Of a stretch of DNA of 29,932 nt, positions 1-12,400 are shown in pieces. Source of the DNA: Ophiothrix spiculata (taxonomy: Eukaryota; Echinodermata; Ophiuroidea; Amphilepidida; Ophiotrichidae); the NCBI GenBank assembly GCA_000969725.1, contig JXSR01S066024.1. One strand, written 5' to 3'. Position 1 is the stretch's first letter. Every line of letters begins with the position of its first letter. The translations under genes were made by a program, and so were the position numbers. Below the pieces are notes generated by a model, which worked only from the letters and a program-made list of their open reading frames with translations, was not told where the DNA came from and searched no databases.

Positions 1-316
1 GCCATTAAAACCATCCTTACATGTGCATCTTGGCAAATACACAGTCTTGTTAAATTCGATTGGTTCACATCCAATCGCATCGTTCAAACAAGGATCTTCT
101 AGGCATGGATCTTTATCTTGACAATTAAGTATAATTGCACAAATCTTTTTGGACCACCCTGTATTCAAACTCACCTGTTCACATTTCACGCCATTAAAAC
201 CATCCTTACATGTGCATCTTGGCAAATACACAGTCTTGTTAAATTCGATTGGTTCACACTCAATCGCATCGTTCAAACATGGATCTTCTAGGCATGGGTC
301 TGTAGCTTGACAATTC
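1..316 (-). repeat. Tandem duplication of one EGF-coding segment, period 189 bp
   Basis: Bases 1-126 repeat at 190-315 with 6 mismatches that I counted by eye. The period, 189, is a multiple of three, so both copies stay in the crb frame. Sequence between copies (127-189) is unlike the flanking EGF code. This looks like a recent local duplication. Confidence 0.9.
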
Positions 317-443
317 TGGCCCAGGAATCCTTCAACACACTCGCATTTATAGTAGCCCGGGAAGTTCTCGCATGTGCCTCCATTTTCACATATTTCCTGT
401 AGACATTCATTGATATCCATTTCACAGGTAGTGCCTTCGTAAC
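1..443 (-). CDS. crb: crb exon: EGF modules with an in-frame 189-bp duplication, cut by the window edge
   Basis: It starts at 443 in phase 1 after TTTACAG. It encodes an EGF ([10 protein letters not shown]) and a second EGF with C-L-N-D-A-I-E-C and [12 protein letters not shown] near-identical copy of that second EGF follows in the same frame. No stop occurs down to base 1. A good donor, CAG|GTGAGT, sits at 174-169, so the real exon may instead end at 175. That donor is phase 0, unlike neighbouring exons, so I favour read-through, but I cannot decide. The spacer between copies codes for [10 protein letters not shown] with a few cysteines and is not EGF-like. Confidence 0.72.
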
Positions 444-3400
444 CTGTAAACCAAGAAAGTGAATACACAGTGAAGTAGGAGGATATTTTTAAACAGATAG
501 CAATAATTTTCCACTTTAATCAAGGTTAAGTGCAACTATCTTTGCACTATAAACTATTCTTTTATGTCATTACAATAGTCAAGATAAGTCCAAAACCGTG
601 GCAATTGACAATTTTGTATGGCAGATGGCTTCAAAATATCTCAAGTTTTTCATCAGGCCAAATGTAGCCAGTTTGGTACTCTGAAGTGTACATCTGATCA
701 AAACAATCCAATTGGACATGAAAGCAATACTTGTACACTTTCGAATGGTTTTTATGTTTATTTGAAATCCAATCTATATAGCTAGGAGCTAAACCCTACG
801 CAGCTACAATGCATTGTTATTGTTTAGTGAAATCAATCCCAGCGCAAGTATAAAGGTTTTCGTTGGCTTAGAATTCTGCAAATCAATGCTACTCCCTTTA
901 ATAACTAAAAACAAGAAATCCAATTTACCTGTGTCGGTGCAATCACAAGTGTAGCCATTAACTTCATCCACACACCTGCCCTCATTCAAGCAAGGAGAGC
1001 TGCCACATTCGTTAAAATTTGTCTCGCACTGGTCGCCGACGAATCCCGGGACACAAATACATTCGTAGCGGTAGTCAAAATCAATGCAAGTGGCGCCGTT
1101 CTGGCAGAGTCCACTGGCACAGTCAGGAAGCTTGATTTGGCACACATCACCTGATAAAAACAACCAATCAAGGAGAGATAAGATAAACTGAATTCATGCT
1201 TAAAAAGACTCAATGTGTTGCGTTTCCAATCATTTTCACTGCAAACGGCGCCGCAGATGAATTCACACTCAAAACGCAAATGGACTACAGCAGTTGTTGA
1301 CATGACAACGCAATGGAAAGTTACTTTTTTTCTCAAGTGGGTATTGCGTTTTGATATCTATTGATTGGAACTGCTCAGAACTCTATCTACACATGCTTGG
1401 TGCGTTTGTGTTTGCGTCGAATCCGAATTCAGCTATAGTATGGAAACAAATCCAGGACAGACAGTAAGATACTAAGACAACAATAATTCATCATTTGTCA
1501 AATTGAATACATGAGGATACTGATGATAACTTGCTTGTTTTCTATTAGCCATGATACAAGGTACTTTGGCTATGAAATCATTACTTTTTATGGCCAATAA
1601 TGTCATTCTGAAAGAGGTGAACATCGAAAAAGGGCTTCTTGGCAAAATAAAAAGCTAAACACTCTCTTAGTTTGGTCACATCACTAGAAAGCCGGATTGT
1701 CTGAGAAAGTCATGATGCAGGGAAGGTAGAAGGAACATATGGTCAAGGACATCCCAAAACTTGATGGATGGATAGAATCAATCAAAGTACTTGTTGGTCA
1801 ACTGATTCCAGATCAATCAGCCTGGTGCCGACAAACAGAAATGGCGTTCCATCATTGACGTCACAAGCTGTCTGCAATGATGGAAGCTTACTGACCAACC
1901 AACTGACCTACCGAAGGTCATTCTTATTGGTGTCAGTTTTGTCAGAGTGAAGTTGTTACAAGCAATTTTTTTTACTTACCTCCATAGCCGGGAGCACAGG
2001 TACAATTGAAGCCAAATCTATCGCTGGTGCAGTTACTGCCTTGTTGCTGACATGGGTTACTATCACACCAGTTGATTTCGTTCTCACAGTTTGTCCCATT
2101 GAAGCCAATAGGACACAGACACGTATATTCAAACTTGTTTTCGTCGTCAAGTGTCTGTGAACAAGTACCTCCATTTTGGCATGGATCATTGACGCATGGA
2201 CCAACTAACTCGCACAGGTCACCTGGAGGAGAAAGAATCAGCAGAGTTTTTAATATTTTATCAAGTTCATACTGTCATATATCAATATCATAATATACAA
2301 TTTTCAAGTAAATGTTGAAGATGTAAAAACTTCCCAAACAAGGATCTTTCAATGAACAACATTTTAACATTATAATGGCAAAATAGATAAACTAGAAATC
2401 AAAATATGCTACACAAGGATAAATTGTGTTTGCTTTGATGTTTGATAAAAAATCTTGTTGTCCAACCCTGACGGCTCATTTAGCTCGATGATTCTGAACT
2501 TGTCATTTTTTCTTCAGTTCCAAACAGAATCAGGCTACCAAGAAACTCCTGATTAGACACACCCTTTCAACTAAATGCATGTTTTTCACGTATAAATCTT
2601 ATAATAATAATTGCAAATCGATGTGAAATCATCCAAAGGTAAAGTGCTCAACCATAAGGGAGCTTGACTACAAAATTGGATATCTTCGATATAACTACAT
2701 AGGTTTACAAATTCGTTTCGTAAGGCCCAAGGGCTATTGTGTATATTTTTTGTTCTTCCTCATATTGCTTTGTGCTTCTGATGAGTGAGACCCTTGAGCC
2801 TTACGAAACAAATTTGTAAAGCTATGTAGTTATATTGAAGAAATCCAATATTGTAAATCTTATTATATGTATGAACATGAAACCAAATAGAAATATGATT
2901 AACGACAAGGTGACACATACACAAATGAATGTATTTGTTCCTTCATGGGATGCTGAAAGTCTATGTCCATAACCAAGGAAGTTTATTTCCCTACAAATAT
3001 TAATTGTTTATGTACCATACTTCTTGCTTGAAAAGAAAAAAAAGAATCAATTAACCAAATTTAAAGATACCTCAGTTGGTAAAGCATCTACTTAATGAAA
3101 CAAAGATCCTCAAAACATATTCTAGTTGAGGACATATAATTCTTATGCCTCAGTCCCAATAACAGGCATGAGAATGGAATTTTCATGAAAAAATCTGAAT
3201 TTGGCAAAAATTTACAAAAAAACCACTAAAATTGTTAAATCAAGCCCCAAATTATCTGAATTTTGATGATAAAAATATCTGAAATCAGATAATTATCTGA
3301 AAATTCTCATGCCTGCAATAAGGAAGAGATCATTCATTTGATATGTATAAATGTAATACGAAGATGACAGAAGTTACATGCACAAGATACTTGAGACATC

Positions 3401-6400
3401 AGACATGCCTTGAACAGAAGAAATATAACATGACTATTTTTTGATAGGACAGATAAAATTTGGTACGGTATAGTAATAATAATAATAACAATGTACAGCT
3501 TTTGTATAGTGCTATTAAATTTGTGAACAAATTCTCAGAGTGCTGCTGCCTATTATTACACTAGCTGTCAGGAAATCGTCCAATCAGTTCGCATCAAGTA
3601 GAGGTGCTACTGGCCAGGTGCACACTCAATCTGCACTTAGATTGTAATATTCCCCATAACAGCTCCCCAATGTTGCTTGGGTCAAAGAAGCAAATTGAGA
3701 TTAAATGTCTTGCAAAAGACATAACCCGTTGGCCATAGCAGGGCCCGAACTCGCGACCTACTAATTCAGAGTCCTGCACTGTTCTACTAGACCACACAAG
3801 CTCTCATAACAAAGGAACTATGAGCAGTCCACCAATGTACATGATGAGTACATTGAATTGGATGTCTTTACAACCCTTTCAAGACGATATACATATAAAC
3901 AATGTGCATTAAAGTGTTCAAACTAATTACAGAGTTGATTGTTTCCTTCTTTAAAATTGATAATTTTGAACACAAGATTTAAAATATTGTTGTCCCTTTA
4001 TATTCATACAAGATTAAACTTGTTTGAATGCTCTTTAAAGCACTTCTCTTTGTGAGTTTTAAATAAATATATTTTGAATTATGATAACTTATAAATTTTA
4101 ATGAATTTATCATGTTCATTTATCCCTTGTAGTGGTTTTTCATCGCTAGATGTCTAAGACCGAAATGTACTTAATCCCATAGTCATTACACAATTCCTGC
4201 TTGATACGTAATTGAATACAAATTTGGACTTTACATTCTGGTTTACGCAACCGTAACGAACAATAGATTGACTCATAACTAGAATACTCATGTCAATGAG
4301 ACGTTATCAACTGTGACTTCGTTTGCAAATGTGATCGCGAAAAGGCCTCCCTTCAGAAGAAGTTTTGCTTTAACATTTAATGTCTTAAAATTGGTTAAAC
4401 AAAGCATAGCCTTAATCTTAAGAAACACTGGTTTTCACGATAAATAACAAATAATAAGACTATTAAATTCAAAGTGGACATTTAGAGCAAATTTTGGTTA
4501 TAACATAGTATTACATAGTGTTGTCCAATGATAATGGTTGTTTGTAAAACATTGACCTCAACTCACCTTGTCCATTGTATAATTTTACCATTTCCATTAA
4601 AACAAATAAATCTAACTTAGTATAAGAAAAGATTAAATTTACAGTAAGTTTCAAGCGTGAATTTCAAGTTTCATCAACTTTTAAAAACAAAACAATTCCA
4701 AAATATACTAATCCAAGTTTCGACATTTATCTTGCCACTTAGTGGGGCCTACAAAATTCCAATTCCTAAATAAAAAGATCATGCAATGGTTGAAAACCCC
4801 AAAATAACATTTATATATAGGCTTTTCTAAATCTAAGCCATACAATTGTATCCATTTCAGCCAATCCACATCATAAAGGCATATCACATCAACCCAACAA
4901 TTCATTCTGACATGAAAATAAGGTCACACCAACTATATCTTTTTTGTCTTTCTTTCCTTCCTCCTCACATGGAAAGTGGAGTAATAGTTCAGAGTGAAAA
5001 TAGGGATAATTATATGTACATGCAGTACAGTGACCACAGCCCTTCAAGCCTCTAATAATTAAAAAATATTGTGGTCGCCTGGGGAAATATTGAACTTACA
5101 AACTGACTATGTACTTTAAGGCCTACATTTTATAACAGACATCTACTAAGCGATGTATGTCTTTTTTAAAGACTATTCTTGTTACTACTTCCTTACAACC
5201 TCATCCCCAGTGTGTTTGCTAAGAAACTGAAATCAATTCCAACTAGTGCTTACTCAATATTGATAACTAATTGATAAATAATACTGAATTCAGAGTCTTG
5301 GATGTGGTTTTCAAAATGATGCCTTTTGAAGTACACAATATTGTTTTTATCCACTCTTCATAAATCATAAAATTATAAATTCACCTTGGTAATGGTGGCA
5401 ACAATCAAATTTTGACAGTTATGCGCAAGCCCGGGGTGGGAGGGGGAGGTACTCAAATTTGGTTTGGGTAGGGACGTGCCTCTGGGAAATTTGAAAAGCC
5501 ACCCATCCAAATACCAATTTTTAAGAAAAATTGACCCATCCATATACCGAATCTTTTACGTTTTGAGCCAAATTTAATAAAAAAATCTCATTTTCAGTCC
5601 AAATTTGCTCTATTTTGGCAAAATTTTCTAATATTTTGAGAAGAAATGTCCAAATTTGCGACACTTGGCGCAAATTTTGAAAAGAAAACCCACCAAAATA
5701 CCTCATTTTGCGAAGAAAAAGGACTGATTGGAATACCAGAAAGCCTGATTTTGCTACCGGAATTTGTGGCACGTCCCCATAACCCCTTTTGTACTAAGTA
5801 GCCCCCCCCCCCAGGTGCGCAAGTTAGTTAAACTGCAATACAACCACATGGCCAGAATAGCAAACACAAGACTCTGAAAACAGCATAACAAATTGTGCTT
5901 CCTTTTGTGCACTGCAGTGCTAACAAATTGAATGGTAAAAAAATGCCTATGTGTCATACAGAAAGAGTAGTCGGCCAAGCTGGCTTGCCGCAACAAACAA
6001 AACCCACACAAATTTTAACAACCCTTACGCGTTCACAGCAGTACACCTCGATGTTAACGTTCGTATGGGTTTTGCATTTTGTGATTTGCCAGATCTGGCG
6101 ACTACTCTTCCTATATGTGACTCTAGAAAAATCTACCTAACAGTAATTACAAAACAGGTTGATAGAGAAACTGCAATCATCAGTTTGATCAAATCCTGTC
6201 TGATCAAAAAAAAAAGGGGGTTTCATATAGATTACATTGCAATTATAAGAATGGTGCACAAACTCTAAAATCTAAAAGGCAAAAGATGGAAAAGGTGAAA
6301 GGGGCAACTTTTTTGCTGAGGTCACAACTCTAAATTGTTTGGGGTGTTTTTTGACATAGAGCCTCAACACTTGCATACCAACCATGGGAGGGTTGCTAAT

Positions 6401-9400
6401 ATATTCTAATAGCAAAACCTCTTCCTTAAATAAAAATAGTTCTTTTTTCACACATTCTGGATTAACTTAGCATATCTGCATCTAATGTTCAGGTGTTGGA
6501 TGCGTGTGACTGCATCCCGATGCAACACATCCGAAAGTAGTGACACACATCCAAAACCAAGAGATCAGGAAATTTCACTTCTTCTTTTAATATACCTCCT
6601 AAATACTTCACTTAATGTGATGTAAACACACCTAAAAAAGAATTTTCTAGTTTGGAGTCACCGTATGAATTCTCAACTTGAAAGTGACAATAAATACACG
6701 AGTGTGATGTTTAAGCGAAAAAGGCTCCAGTAAAACTACTTGTACTATTTCAACATTAATACCACAGGCTCGAAGTAGCCCTTGTCTGCCCTATTTGCAA
6801 CTGGTCCAGAGAGATTTTGCAGGCTTGTCAGCATCATCAATGTTCCATAATTTCTGGAATATCAGCCTTCCGGAATATAAGCTGCACACCAGGAAAATAA
6901 ATTTTAAAAAATAAGATTCAACTTTCGTTGTATAATAAGCCACACTATAAAAAAACAAACTTAGAAAACAGATTTAAACACCATTTGAAATTCAAGAAAC
7001 ATGCTAAATTTATTTGAATTATTTTGAGAATCAAAAGTTGAGTTTTACAGAATTTAGCCTGAATTCAGATATTGTTATTGCTTGAAAAAAGTCTGGAACA
7101 AAATTAATTAGCACATCAACACTATTACCTCAATATTTTTGAACAATCTATCCTTGGGGAATATTTTGCACAAATATGTGGAAATTGAAAATGAGATCAA
7201 ATTATTATGCCGTGTATGAAATGTATAAAATAACAATTTTGAGGTCTGGAGAGAAACCAATTGGGCACAAATGCATTCTCCGTTTAGATAACTTTATTTC
7301 TAATTATTTTCTTTATTTACAACATTTGGCGAAGAGCCTGGCTATAATCCCAATATAGCAAATGCATTAAATTCAAGGGAAGCCTCTGTGATGAGAAAGA
7401 CTTTTGAAAGAATTTTCAATTTTAGATGCAGTAGGAAACTGAAGTGCTCAGAAAAAAAACCTGTGAGGACGAGTATGGATTGACAACCAAATTCACGTAC
7501 AACCTAGGTCCAACTGGAAATCAAACCCGGGCCGCAGTGGTATAATGCTGCGCCAACACGTCCTCCCCACAATATAACTGAATATAATACTGATTTACTT
7601 TGAAAACTGTTCAAAATGCAAGTATAAACCTTCTAGGAAAGAAAATGTTACTTTAAGTCTCCTGAACATAATTAATTTATGATGCTGATATATTTCATAA
7701 CCAAAAGATGTCATTTTTGTTAATATGCTGTTATATGTATAATGAAATGTATACACTCTAAATGTAAGAATATGTATAGGTCTTCAAAGCTTCTGATATT
7801 TGACATCTAAGCATGAACTGAATTATTATTGCTTATTTAGTTCATTAATTTGCAGCATAAATAAATATTGGCAAATGTAATAAAATATATTACTGGACTC
7901 CTTACTCTACTCTTGTAAAGGTATAATAGTACGAAAGTTACATTTATTCATCCTGATACAAATGTATTGTAAGCAAATGAAGCAATGACTGTAAGCAGTA
8001 TATTAAAAATATAACGTTAGTGGCCTTGAAAGCAACCCTGCAAAATCTCCCCGGCAGTTTATACAATATGTTAGTAAAAAAGTATGTATACAATAATATC
8101 TAAAGATAGCCTTTAAACTTAAAAGGGATCATCAGATGATAGATATCCTATCCTTACAACTCAGATAGCTTATAGACATACATACTACAAGACTTGGGGT
8201 CAAACCCAAAAATCTGACACAAAACTAGTTCAGAAAGAAAACACGTTCTATCCTTAGAGCTCAGATAGCTCGTAGACATACATACTACAAGACTTTGGGT
8301 TAAACCCAAAATTCTGACACAAAACTAGTTCAGAAAGAAAACACTTATTATACATGTAACACCATTTTTTATGGAATACGCAACAAATAGGACAGGGATC
8401 AAATACCTTCAAAAAATTGTGGACACAGACACTGCCATCTTGTCATGTTGACATCTTCGGAACATCTGGCACTGTTTTGGCATTCCACCCCCTGGCAACT
8501 AGCAGTCCCACATGTGGGGCCAGAATACCCCAGGGTGCAATCACACACAGCGATCCCCGGTGACTGGGTCTGGCACAAAGCGCTGTTCTGACATGGGCTT
8601 GGGGAACACGGGGTAAGATCGCATAACTTGTTGTAAGCGTCAGCAGGGCAGTGACAGATAAAATCCCCGTGGATATTTTCGCATCTTGCGTTGTTTTTAC
8701 AGGGGTCGGACAGGCATTCGTTCTTATCTAAGTGACATAAGTTTCCTGAAAGGGAGTAGGGGAGATAACAAGAAAATGTGGACAAATATGAAAAAAAAGG
8801 TTCAATTTAATTAAGCAAAGAACTGTTTATGTGTTTCTCCAATCATGAACACAATATTTCAAAAACAGAAAAAAATGAAAGTATCCAATTCTGATGATAA
8901 TACTTGTTGCTTTTGGCATCATCTTTGTTACATAAGAAATATAAACTTTGCCACTGGGAAAAAAATTGGGATAAGTTAATTCTTATTCACAACCCAATTT
9001 TGTTTTGTTCTTTGATGAAATAAGTTTGATTTTTAAAGAGCAGCCATAACTTTAAAATTGCAGAATATTTCATCATGTGAGTGCAAGAAAGTCGTATCTG
9101 CAATAGCTGCCATTTTTCATAAATTTGTATTGCAAACTTTATAATGTCCAGTCACAGGTCAGAAGCTCTTGAAATGTTTTTTCAGAGTTCTTCAGGTGAC
9201 CGTAATTTTGAGCAATTTTTCACATTCCGGTGATAAAGTGTTAAATAAATATGACATATGGCAGCCATTGCAGATACAACTTTCTTGCACTGACATGACG
9301 ATTTATATCAACTGTGACGCTCATTTCAAGTTTAAGACAACTCCACTATATTGTGCATAGGGTCACAATTCTTGCATAAGCAAGTTATGATTTATCTTTA

Positions 9401-12400
9401 GTACATCACTTTTACATGCCAGGTTTTACAGGCCAAGCTATGTTTCAGAATCTTGCTGAAGCACTGACCACTGAGGTGGTTGTGGTAAGGTTTTGAACTC
9501 TTCTGGTAAAAATGCTCCAGCTTGTGGTGCCTTAGAGCACCCGAGTTCCTCACAAATATTGTGTTCACGACTGGTAAATATCACACACAACTAGCATTAA
9601 AAGTTATTAGAATGAATTATTAGATGTTAAAGGGGGTTAGTTAAATAAGACATGCACGTTTATTTCACAGCAATTAATTTAAGCATTTATGTTAGTAAAT
9701 TTGGGGTTTGAATGAGAAAAGTTGTGCTGAAATAATTACATTTTTATTATGTGGTGTTTTTTTTCCAATTTCTTATGATAGTGTGATTGAAGACCTTTTA
9801 GTTTAAAAAGTGTTATTCATTATTGTAAACAGAGTGTTTAATGTGACCCTTTTAAGTAAGACAAAAGCTGGTTTATAATCAATTGATTTATTGGTAGCTG
9901 GCTCGTATTCTGTATAAACTTGACACAATGTAACTTGTGATGCATTGCATTAAATTAGATTAATTATTAATTAAGGAAGAAAGGTGCTGAACAGTCTTAT
10001 GTAAATTATGTGCTCTGTAATTAGTTTCATTTAGGCTTTTCCAAATAAAAATATTAATGTCTTTTAGATTTATTTTTACTAATGTCTAACATGAGAAATC
10101 CTTGAAAATTACCCATTACTGAAAAAAGCTGAGGTCAACATGTGGAAACACTACCATTATAGTAGCACCCCATGAAATGTTGTTTTCTAACATTATTTCT
10201 TCTAAATCTAAAATTTTGAATAAAGGGTATTGATAAAGGAAATAACCCAAATGCACATGCTTGAGAATCCATATCCACTTAAACCAATAAACCACTGAAA
10301 CCAAAGGGGAAATGTTGATTTTGGTATATCAACACTTGAAAATAGTAACAATAAAAAATAAAGTATAAATCTAAGACCTTATTGAGTTCAACCACTTCAA
10401 CCAATATAATAAGGGACAAAAACTAATTTCAAGCTAAACTAGGACAGAAAACGAAGCTTAGACAGAAGAAATCATGAATGCCACTGTTTTCTAAAAAAAC
10501 TATATCTAAATGCCCTCTTTTCATTGAAGCAAAAGAGTTCCTTAAATCAATTTTCACCTCAATTACAGCAGATATCCCTTCTAAATATACAAGTGTCTAT
10601 ATTCTTGAAGGTATTTGTCCTATACTGTCTACATATGCATATAAAAAAACATGCTAACAAGATACTGGAATTTCAAGACCATCCGAATACAAATATTCTT
10701 CCACGAAAAAGGTTTCAAAGAACTCTATACCACAATATGCCAAATATAAATTTATGGTGATGCCTTTTTAAATGTCATAATCACAAATAAAATTTTGTAC
10801 CAGTATAGTGTAGAAACATAAACAAAATGTAGACGAAAAGAGTCAAATGCATGTGGTGCATTAACATGTGACATGCAGTTAGGTTACATTCATACATGCA
10901 ATTAAGTGAAATGTACATGCACAATATTAAAACATGCAATACATGAATTTGAAATGCACATTGCATTTTGTGACATATTGTATAGATAACCATTCATTTA
11001 TTTTATTAATTTAAATTTGTTTATTTATCTATTTTTTTTGTCTTATTCCATGCCTATTTTTCTGTTGTCATACCATCCTCTGGAGATAGCACATGTAGTT
11101 GTCTCACAATATTTAAAATTTGCTGATACTTAACGGGCAGCTCAGGCAGCTTAGGCACTATTAAAATTGCCAATTTGTAAAAATTATACTCAAAAGGATT
11201 ACAGTGTAACATACTTGAACCCACCCCCTCAAAACTATAAAAAAAATGAAATATAAGAGGTATACCTAAAAAGTCACAAATTACAATGTACATTAAAAGC
11301 CCTAAGCCAGTTTAAGATGTGCATGGGTGCTCATGCTAAATTGATGTGGAGTTTCACTCTGGACAATGATAAATTTATCAAATTCATGAACAAGTACAAC
11401 AACATTGTGTACAAGATTTACTATAAGGTACAATGACCAAAATTGTGATGAGGTTTTTTTTTCTACTTAAACTAAGAAGAAAAATGGTTGTAATGTATTA
11501 AAACAGACCATTACGGTTCAAACATTTAAAGAGTTACTTTGCTTGCTTAACATTATTGTACTTGTTCAAATATAATTTTTAAAAAGCACATCATTTTTGT
11601 TGTGACATGCATGATTTATTGCATGTGACAAGTTTTCGTGATATGGAGAATGCAAACAACAAAATATAATTATAATCATCTTCATGCTGCTGTACACTTA
11701 AAGGAACTGGCCTAGACTCTTCTCTCTAATTTTTACCTACATATTTGTTTACATGAATCGATAAATGTGTAAACAGGAATATAACCTACTAGTAGTTTTC
11801 CATGATTTTGAGGAATATTGCAATTCTTTACCAACTTTAATTTTTGCCGCTTCAAATCTTAAAAAGATTTTATTTCTACAACTCACCCAGAAGCGCTTGT
11901 TCCGGGCAGTCAGCCGCCGGTTGAGTTTTAAAGTGGGACCATAGAAGGGAGGTCAAGTGCCCCAACTATTTTGACCAAGATGGTAGGTCTTCACAAGGTC
12001 ACACTACATTGCGGACACATGTCGAAACAAGTGACATAAATGGTTTCACCAAGCAATAGGTTTTTTGTTTTATAGATCACTATGCACCAGAGCATCACTA
12101 TATAGGCTAAATAAAAATTTATTGGACAATTTAAACAAATATCCTTGGTAGGGGTTGCATTCACAAACAACGGAGCCCTGTACTGTGGATTTTTATTTAA
12201 ACTGTCCAATAAATTATTGTTTAGCCTATAGAAACCTTACCTATTCACATCACATTATGGAGACATTTCAAAAAAGTCACATGCAGGCTTCACCGTGCGC
12301 AGGTGGCCCCAGATCACATCACATCAAGTTTTTGACTCAAATTTATTGTTTTTCATGGTGTATACTGACATTGCACCAAACAGGTTAATCATCCAGCGAG

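Larger units (their letters stand above)
2223..8406 (-). other. crb intron, 6.2 kb, filled with repeats
   Basis: Contains a hairpin element (2674-2850), a CAG-ended MITE (3163-3316), two tRNA-derived SINEs (about 3472-3812, 7465-7570), a G-rich MITE (5430-5815) and a 100-bp tandem duplication (8147-8344). ORFs here are short and show no domain. No EGF-like exon is recognisable. Confidence 0.75.

Noticed and set aside
986..1336. ORF with R-F-E-C-E-F-I-C upstream of the 929-1150 exon
   Set aside because: The start resembles an EGF tail, but there is no C-x-C spacing, no acceptor in a fitting phase, and neighbouring exons already join correctly without it.
1956..2204. Minus-strand ATG ORF over the exon 1980-2222
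   Set aside because: Wrong frame. The correct frame gives EGF cysteine spacing and joins both neighbours.
4551..4580. Donor-like GTGAGT after GGACAAG
   Set aside because: No EGF-like or other coding sequence precedes it and exon phases already connect over this intron.
5521..5772. 83-codon ORF rich in F, L and N
   Set aside because: Wholly inside the MITE at 5430-5815; repeated imperfect units explain the open frame.
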